Positions 61,205 through 64,000 of a DNA stretch of 64,000 nucleotides are shown piece after piece; the first letter of the stretch is position 1, and every line of letters starts with the position of its first letter. Position numbers and translations under genes: made by a program. Source of the stretch: Myxococcales bacterium 68-20 (GTDB lineage Bacteria > Myxococcota_A > Polyangia > Polyangiales > Polyangiaceae); NCBI GenBank assembly GCA_001899635.1, contig MKVQ01000016.1, forward strand, positions 355,454 through 419,453. The letters are read 5' to 3'. The notes under the pieces were generated by a model. The model made no database searches and was not told where the DNA came from. It saw only the letters and a program-made list of their open reading frames with translations.

Positions 61205-62680
61205 TCAGAAGTGGCCCGACACCCGGTACGAAGGGTTGTCTCGCTGGGCCGCGGTGCAACCGGCGACGTTACGCTTCGACACGATGAACATGATTGTCGT
61301 GTCGTCGCCGTACTTGCTCGAGCCGCTCGGATTGATCCGGCACGTGCCGCTCCCGTTCGTATCGCAGTCGTAGGTATCCTTGTTCGTCTCGATTCGTAGA
61401 TGGTAGCAACTCGGGAACGCGCTGCCCGTCACCGTCAGCGTGTAGTCGATGTTGTTCACGCAGAGGATGCTGCCCGTCCCGCGGACCTTGTAGAAGTCGG
61501 CGGCCGACCCGGTCGCGGGGTCGAAGCCGGTGATCCCCGGCGACGCGTGGATCTCGGAGTCGCTCGGCAGCCGTGCTGCCGAGAGCGCGGTGGAGGGCAT
61601 CGTCAGGATGTCGTCGTCCTTGCAGCCGTGGTCCCCGAGATTGGTTGCGTTGTTCGTGTCGTGATTGCCGACGTACGGATCGGAGACCTCGCAGCCGTTG
61701 TTCTTGTCGTTGTCTACGTTGTACTTCTCGCCCTGACACGAGAAGGTGCAGGCGGCCTGGGTGCAGCCGACGTTGGCGTTCGGCTTCGTGTGGCCCGGGC
61801 AGACGTTGCCGCACGTTCCGCAGTTCTCGGGCCCCGAGACCGCCTGGGGGCAATACTCGGTCGTGCAGCCCGCCGGATCGGTCGCCGAGCAGGTCATCTT
61901 GCAGACCGGCGCCTGCGCCCCGCAGCTGTCGTAGCGCGTCGAGGCCGCGAGGCAGGTCCGCTGTCCGACGCACTTGCCAGCCGCGTTCGTGCGCGTGCAG
62001 GTCTGAGGAGTCGCGACGCGATCGCAGAAGCCGCCGAGTGCATCGAGGCAGCTCAGACCGCCGGAGGGACGACAGACCTTCGCGCCCGTGCCGTCGAGGG
62101 TGGTGTCGACGCAGGCGTAGTCGGGCGGGCACGCGTCCTGCCCGGCGATCGTGCAGTCGACGTGACACGCCTTGACGGTGTCGCCGGCGGCAACGCCGCA
62201 CTTCTCGGAGAGCGATCCGCACTCGGCGTCGCTGCTACACGTCTTGCAATGCGCGGGGCTGCGCGGGACGCAGAAGCCGGCCGCCGCTCCGGGCGTGGCC
62301 GGATCACAGAAGAAGTTGTCGGAGCAGTCCGCCTGCGCGGTGCACGGCGTCACGCAGACCGACGTCGAGCCGCCGGCGAGGACGGCCTTGCACTCGCCCG
62401 ACATGCAGTCGTCCGCCTTCGTGCAGGGGAAGCCGGCGGGATTGCCGCCCGGCGCGACGTCGATCGGGACGTCCGACGCCGCGTCGACCGGTGTCTCGGG
62501 ATCAATCGGGACGACGCCGCCGCCGTCATCGATCGGAGACGTGGGCCCGCCGCTGCTGGTCTCGCCGCTTCCGCCGTCCTCATCGAACCCGAGACGACCG
62601 CCGTCACCGGCCGCCGTTGCGCACGCCGCGAGCAAACAGGCACCCGCCATCGCGAACGCGATGGAGTCTCTCCGCCTCAT
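61205..62680 (-). CDS. Cys-rich repeat surface lipoprotein
   Basis: A 491-residue lipoprotein (signal FAMAGACLLAAC). After a Gly/Asp-rich linker, residues 85-340 have many Cys modules, including EGF/dickkopf-like CTKADDCMSGECKAV and NCGTCGNVC repeats akin to those of the protein at 54670. The last 150 residues have few cysteines and look like a beta-sandwich with an acidic start (DILTMPSTALSAARLPSDSE; DFYKVRGTGSILCVNN), comparable to pre-peptidase C-terminal type domains. Surface role inferred. The ATG at 62680 begins the signal; the frame is open upstream. It follows the chL-type gene after 14 bases, suggesting one transcript. Confidence 0.82.
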   Translation of the reverse strand: MRRRDSIAFAMAGACLLAACATAAGDGGRLGFDEDGGSGETSSGGPTSPIDDGGGVVPIDPETPVDAASDVPIDVAPGGNPAGFPCTKADDCMSGECKAVLAGGSTSVCVTPCTAQADCSDNFFCDPATPGAAAGFCVPRSPAHCKTCSSDAECGSLSEKCGVAAGDTVKACHVDCTIAGQDACPPDYACVDTTLDGTGAKVCRPSGGLSCLDALGGFCDRVATPQTCTRTNAAGKCVGQRTCLAASTRYDSCGAQAPVCKMTCSATDPAGCTTEYCPQAVSGPENCGTCGNVCPGHTKPNANVGCTQAACTFSCQGEKYNVDNDKNNGCEVSDPYVGNHDTNNATNLGDHGCKDDDILTMPSTALSAARLPSDSEIHASPGITGFDPATGSAADFYKVRGTGSILCVNNIDYTLTVTGSAFPSCYHLRIETNKDTYDCDTNGSGTCRINPSGSSKYGDDTTIMFIVSKRNVAGCTAAQRDNPSYRVSGHF

Positions 62681-62694
62681 ACTCCAAGCATGAG

Positions 62695-63831
62695 CTATCT
62701 CAGGCGAGTCGTCGACGTTTCTGTGTCGTTCGGGAGCCAGACGAAGCGGTCGATCAGCACCGTGGAGTCGAACTTCGGGTCCCCGGTATCCCAGATCAGG
62801 AGCTCCAGGGTCATCACCTCCCCCGGCGTCACGGCGGCTTGCGTCGTGAGCCACCCCGTGGCGCCACCGCCGGTACTGAGCTGTCCGTTGCAGTACAGAC
62901 CGGGGACGTAGAAGCCTGTCTCCTCGAGCTCGGCGACGTTTCCGCCGCAGGTCGAGGTCTGGAAGATCGGCGGCTGCCCGCGGCATCCGGTCTGGGTTCC
63001 GACGGTGCAACGGTCGAAGAAGGCGCTGTTGACGCTGATCGGGCGCTGCATCGCGTCGAACGCCACGTTCTCGGCGACACCGCCGTTGAACGCCGAGGAC
63101 TTGAGCCACATGACGAACCCGTCGTTGAAGCGGCTGCAGACGTAGTCGGGCCACTCACCCGAGTAGAAGTCGAAGTCGAGGGAGAAACCGCGCGCGTTCT
63201 TCGGGACGTCGATCGTGAGCTTCACGCTGATGGCGTCGAAGATCTGGTCGCTGACCGCGCAGCCTCCAACCGCTTTCGGATAACCGGGAGGAGCAGCGCC
63301 GAGCGTCGGCGTCCCGCCCTGCATCTGGACCCCCTGCTTGAAGCAATGCGTGAGCGAGGAAGGGTCGCAGGTCGTCGCCTGGACGTCGTCGAAGGGACGC
63401 GCCCAGCCGGTGCTGAGCACCCCGAGCTTCGTGCCTTCGCGCGGCCGGATCACTTTGCCGAAGGCCGGAAGGATGCCGTGCTGCCCGTCGGCCGGCGCCG
63501 CGGTCGCGGCATACCCGCGCGTGAACGTCGCCGAGCGCACGCCCTTGCAGAGGCCGAGCGCCTTCGCGAACGCGGCGGCATCGGAGAAGACCGGGAGATC
63601 CGCATCGCAGGTGGGCGTGTTGTCGATCAGACCGTCGCCGTCGTCGTCGCAGCCGTTACCTGGAATGTCGAAGTTCGCCGGATCCGAGGGACACGGGCCC
63701 GCAGCATCGCCGAAGGTCGCCGGCGGCACGCCCGGCCCCGCGTCCGCGGCCGGGTCGAACCCCGAACGCGAGTCGGAGCCACAAGCAGCCACCACGAGCA
63801 GCGCGAACCCGATCGTCCTGGCTCGGAGCAC
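62695..63831 (-). CDS. Choice-of-anchor-L-type surface lipoprotein
   Basis: A 378-residue lipoprotein. The GTG at 63831 gives MLRARTIGFALLVVAAC, a lipoprotein signal with Cys17, preceded by GAGGATT; a TTG nine codons upstream is less likely. PGNGCDDDGDGLIDN (about 50-65) is a Ca-binding-like loop seen in many secreted myxobacterial proteins. Residues 190-370 match the choice-of-anchor L pattern: SLDFDFYSGEWPDYVCSRFN, DGFVMWLKSS, NVAFD, GWLTTQAAVTPGEVMTLELL and DSTVLIDRFVW. Such domains are found in surface or adhesin-like proteins with varied sorting signals. Probably co-transcribed with the Cys-rich lipoprotein gene. Confidence 0.8.
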   Translation of the reverse strand: MLRARTIGFALLVVAACGSDSRSGFDPAADAGPGVPPATFGDAAGPCPSDPANFDIPGNGCDDDGDGLIDNTPTCDADLPVFSDAAAFAKALGLCKGVRSATFTRGYAATAAPADGQHGILPAFGKVIRPREGTKLGVLSTGWARPFDDVQATTCDPSSLTHCFKQGVQMQGGTPTLGAAPPGYPKAVGGCAVSDQIFDAISVKLTIDVPKNARGFSLDFDFYSGEWPDYVCSRFNDGFVMWLKSSAFNGGVAENVAFDAMQRPISVNSAFFDRCTVGTQTGCRGQPPIFQTSTCGGNVAELEETGFYVPGLYCNGQLSTGGGATGWLTTQAAVTPGEVMTLELLIWDTGDPKFDSTVLIDRFVWLPNDTETSTTRLR

Positions 63832-64000
63832 GAGACAATCCTCGCACGTCTCGTCCAAAAAGCACTCGCGGTTTGCCGCTCATCGAGAGTCGAGAGCTGT
63901 GGTGGGGCCTTCGCGCGGGCATCATCGAGAGCCCGAGGCCGGCGGCGCGCGGGCGGGGCGGTCGACGACCTCCCCCTCGTCATCCAACGATCTGCCGCGG

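Overview
The window is high-GC DNA from a delta-type proteobacterium, most probably a myxobacterium (Myxococcota, Polyangiales/Sorangiineae-like). The reasons are the very large share of secreted lipoproteins with Asp/Ala-rich linkers, Cys-rich CGACGNRC-type repeat proteins, RCC1 and WGSGPNDVWAVG-type beta-propellers, an AgmX/PglI-type protein, an NtrC-type sigma-54 activator, ECF sigma factors, and two caspase-fold proteases. No phage, plasmid, CRISPR, rRNA or tRNA gene was recognised.

Layout. 0.2-4.1 kb (-): a four-gene sugar unit rmlB-rmlA-wecE-methyltransferase that should make dTDP-4-amino-4,6-dideoxygalactose for a surface glycan. 4.5-12.6 kb: two paralogous secreted trypsins fused to FG-GAP/VCBS repeats, on opposite strands, flanking an unknown lipoprotein and an AgmX/PglI-like protein; the gap at 9.8-10.7 kb seems to hold a decayed gene. 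12.7-19.2 kb: an SUMF1-domain protein coupled to an NtrC-type regulator, then two GT-C-like membrane glycosyltransferase candidates. 19.3-27.2 kb: Fe-alcohol dehydrogenase, a glutamine-synthetase-family ligase, an RMD1/DUF155 protein, a polytopic membrane protein and aspS with a clear terminator. 27.3-28.6 kb: two small envelope proteins. 28.6-29.5 kb is noncoding and packed with degenerate copies of a repeat, three of which end in hairpins whose stems differ in sequence but keep pairing, next to a probable IS-end relic.

29.6-34.7 kb (-) is the most striking unit: three translationally coupled genes encoding a DUF4384 lipoprotein, a 1200-residue exported CHAT (caspase-fold) protease with intact His/Cys and an outer-membrane beta-barrel-like C-terminus ending in Phe, and a lipoprotein with a von Hippel-Lindau beta-type domain. 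34.8-39.3 kb: an exported TAP-like alpha/beta hydrolase coupled to a NarL-type regulator, divergent from an unusual sensor with two different kinase modules around a receiver. 39.4-45.4 kb: small lipoproteins, unknown proteins and an NtrY-like kinase.

45.6-58.5 kb holds two convergent ECF-sigma units. The left one (+) is ECF sigma, zinc-type anti-sigma, exported caspase. The right one (-) reads: outer-membrane protein, ECF sigma, one-TM/TPR-like protein, Cys-rich lipoprotein, two seven-bladed propeller lipoproteins, an RCC1 lipoprotein and an IgGFc-binding-like protein, mostly with 4-nt ATGA overlaps. It looks like one ECF-controlled surface-display operon. 58.6-63.8 kb (-): an MFS exporter, a frameshifted VAT1-like oxidoreductase, and two more surface lipoproteins (Cys-rich; choice-of-anchor-L type).

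The leading candidates for undescribed systems are the CHAT-barrel/VHL-beta operon, the ECF-caspase unit (whose anti-sigma ends in a domain resembling the DUF4384 partner of the CHAT protein), and the eight-gene ECF surface operon. All functional statements are inferences from sequence reading; no search was run.
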